DNA of 6,217 bases, taken from NCBI GenBank assembly GCA_934572445.1, contig CAKTLD010000106.1, positions 1-6,217 of the forward strand, given 5' to 3'. The notes beneath the pieces are model-generated. The model was not told the origin of the DNA and did not search any database. It saw nothing but the letters and a program-made list of their open reading frames with translations. This DNA comes from an uncultured Oscillospiraceae bacterium. GTDB taxonomy: Bacteria; Bacillota; Clostridia; Oscillospirales; Oscillospiraceae. Made by a program: the position numbers and the translations under genes. Position 1 is the stretch's first letter. Each line of letters opens with the position of its first letter. This document shows positions 5,585-6,217 of this stretch, piece after piece.

Positions 5585-6217
5585 AAAGGACGAGATCATC
5601 CTCCAGCAGCTCGACGTCATCCGCACGATGACGCAGAACAACTTAAACCGCATGGGCAGCGACTTCTGGGGCGCGCCCGCCGCACCTGCCGTGCCCGCCG
5701 CCCCGAAGGAAGTCGCGCCCAAAGCGAATACCCCAAAGAGCGCGGACGGCGCAAAGCCGAATAAGTCCGCCGCCTCCACCGGCGCGGACGAGAAAAGAGA
5801 GGAGGAGCCCCCCCTCCCCCCGCCGGAGAAGATGGAGGACCTTAAATCTGAGCTCGACAGCTACGTCGGCCTCGGCGAAGTCAAGCGCGAGGTGAACAAC
5901 CTTATCAATATGGCGACCGTCTTCAAGCGGCGCGAGGAAGCGGGGCTGCCGAACGCAGACTTCTCGCTCCACATGGTGTTCACCGGCAACCCCGGCACGG
6001 GCAAGACGATGATCGCGCGTCTGATGGCGCGCATCTATCGCTCGCTCGGCATTTTGTCGAAGGGGCAGCTTGTCGAGGTCGACCGCAGCGGGCTCGTCGC
6101 GGGCTATGTCGGCCAGACGGCCATCAAGACGAGCAAGGTCATCGAAAAGGCGCTCGGCGGCGTGCTGTTCATCGACGAGGCCTACGCCCTCAACGGCAAG
6201 GGCGACAACGACTTCGG
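5577..6217 (+). CDS. AAA+ ATPase of the CbbX/SpoVK type, 3' end outside window
   Basis: The first 213 codons are present and the frame is open to the window end. The order is: a short helix (1-28), a low-complexity Ala/Pro/Lys linker (about 32-85), then the AAA+ module starting at [18 protein letters not shown] (93-110). Walker A is GNPGTGKT (137-144), a pore-loop-like segment is [10 protein letters not shown] (176-185), and Walker B is [12 protein letters not shown] (194-205). The YVGQT and FIDEAYAL elements are typical of the CbbX/SpoVK group, hexameric remodelling ATPases. In that group CbbX reactivates Rubisco, whereas the many Clostridia members have unknown targets. No signal peptide is present, so it is cytosolic. 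The ATG at 5577 has GGGAG (5563-5567) nine bases upstream and overlaps the Gx stop by eight bases, placing it in the apbE operon. The disordered linker suggests a tethered N-terminal targeting helix (inference). Confidence 0.9.
   Translation, partial: MDKKDEIILQQLDVIRTMTQNNLNRMGSDFWGAPAAPAVPAAPKEVAPKANTPKSADGAKPNKSAASTGADEKREEEPPLPPPEKMEDLKSELDSYVGLGEVKREVNNLINMATVFKRREEAGLPNADFSLHMVFTGNPGTGKTMIARLMARIYRSLGILSKGQLVEVDRSGLVAGYVGQTAIKTSKVIEKALGGVLFIDEAYALNGKGDNDF
5808..5821 (+). repeat. Interrupted poly-C tract (C7-T-C6) in the AAA+ linker
   Basis: Fourteen bases with a single T interrupt encode part of Pro-Pro-Leu-Pro-Pro at residues 78-82 of the AAA+ protein. The tract lies in the low-complexity linker upstream of the ATPase core. 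Such runs are prone to slippage in replication and to sequencing errors. The frame is intact here, since the ATPase motifs follow in the same frame. Confidence 0.6.

Noticed and set aside
5351..5972. Two overlapping minus-strand frames opposite the Gx and AAA+ genes
   Set aside because: They are antisense to genes with clear membrane and Walker motifs. Their products are low-complexity and lack start signals.

Overview
The window reads as a piece of chromosome from a GC-rich member of the Clostridia, most like the gut Oscillospirales/Ruminococcaceae. The grounds are strong Gram-positive Shine-Dalgarno sequences, an ECF sigma factor paired with a membrane protein that looks DUF4367-like, and an ApbE / NusG-domain-II / Gx-transporter gene set typical of anaerobic Firmicutes. 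This assignment is inference from gene content and style; no 16S or other marker is present.

Layout, left to right. (1) 1-726 is the C-terminal part of the chaperonin gene groEL, followed after 30 bases by a small gene for a highly charged helical protein (757-1041) and then a strong intrinsic terminator. (2) A monocistronic AlkA-type DNA glycosylase gene (1175-1825) has its own promoter and ends in a 17-bp-stem terminator. (3) On the minus strand, a sigma-70 ECF-type factor (2867-3424) is coupled through an ATGA overlap to a single-pass membrane protein (1902-2870), probably its regulator/anti-sigma factor. The pair is preceded by a candidate ECF-type promoter, which suggests autoregulation. 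(4) Diverging from it, a near-consensus housekeeping promoter (TTGACA-17-TACAAT) drives a tightly packed plus-strand operon: apbE lipoprotein (flavin transferase), a NusG-domain-II membrane-anchored protein, a Gx-family membrane protein, and an AAA+ ATPase cut off by the window end. Adjacent genes overlap by 17 bases, sit 4 bases apart, and overlap by 8 bases.

How they may work together. GroEL and the glycosylase are housekeeping/stress genes. The sigma/membrane-protein pair is a self-contained signal-transduction unit whose signal is unknown. The apbE-NusG_II-Gx trio resembles modules linked to extracytosolic flavinylation and extracellular electron transfer. ApbE attaches FMN to exported redox proteins, while the other two are membrane partners of unproven biochemistry. 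No FMN-accepting protein lies within the window. The AAA+ gene is translationally packed behind the trio, but nothing visible ties it to flavin chemistry.

Most interesting points: the probable autoregulatory ECF promoter facing a housekeeping promoter in a 190-bp divergent region, the internally duplicated extracytoplasmic domain of the putative anti-sigma factor, and the linkage of a CbbX/SpoVK-like AAA+ ATPase to the flavinylation module. No tRNA, rRNA, CRISPR array, insertion sequence or phage feature was seen. No stretch longer than 300 bases lacks a gene.
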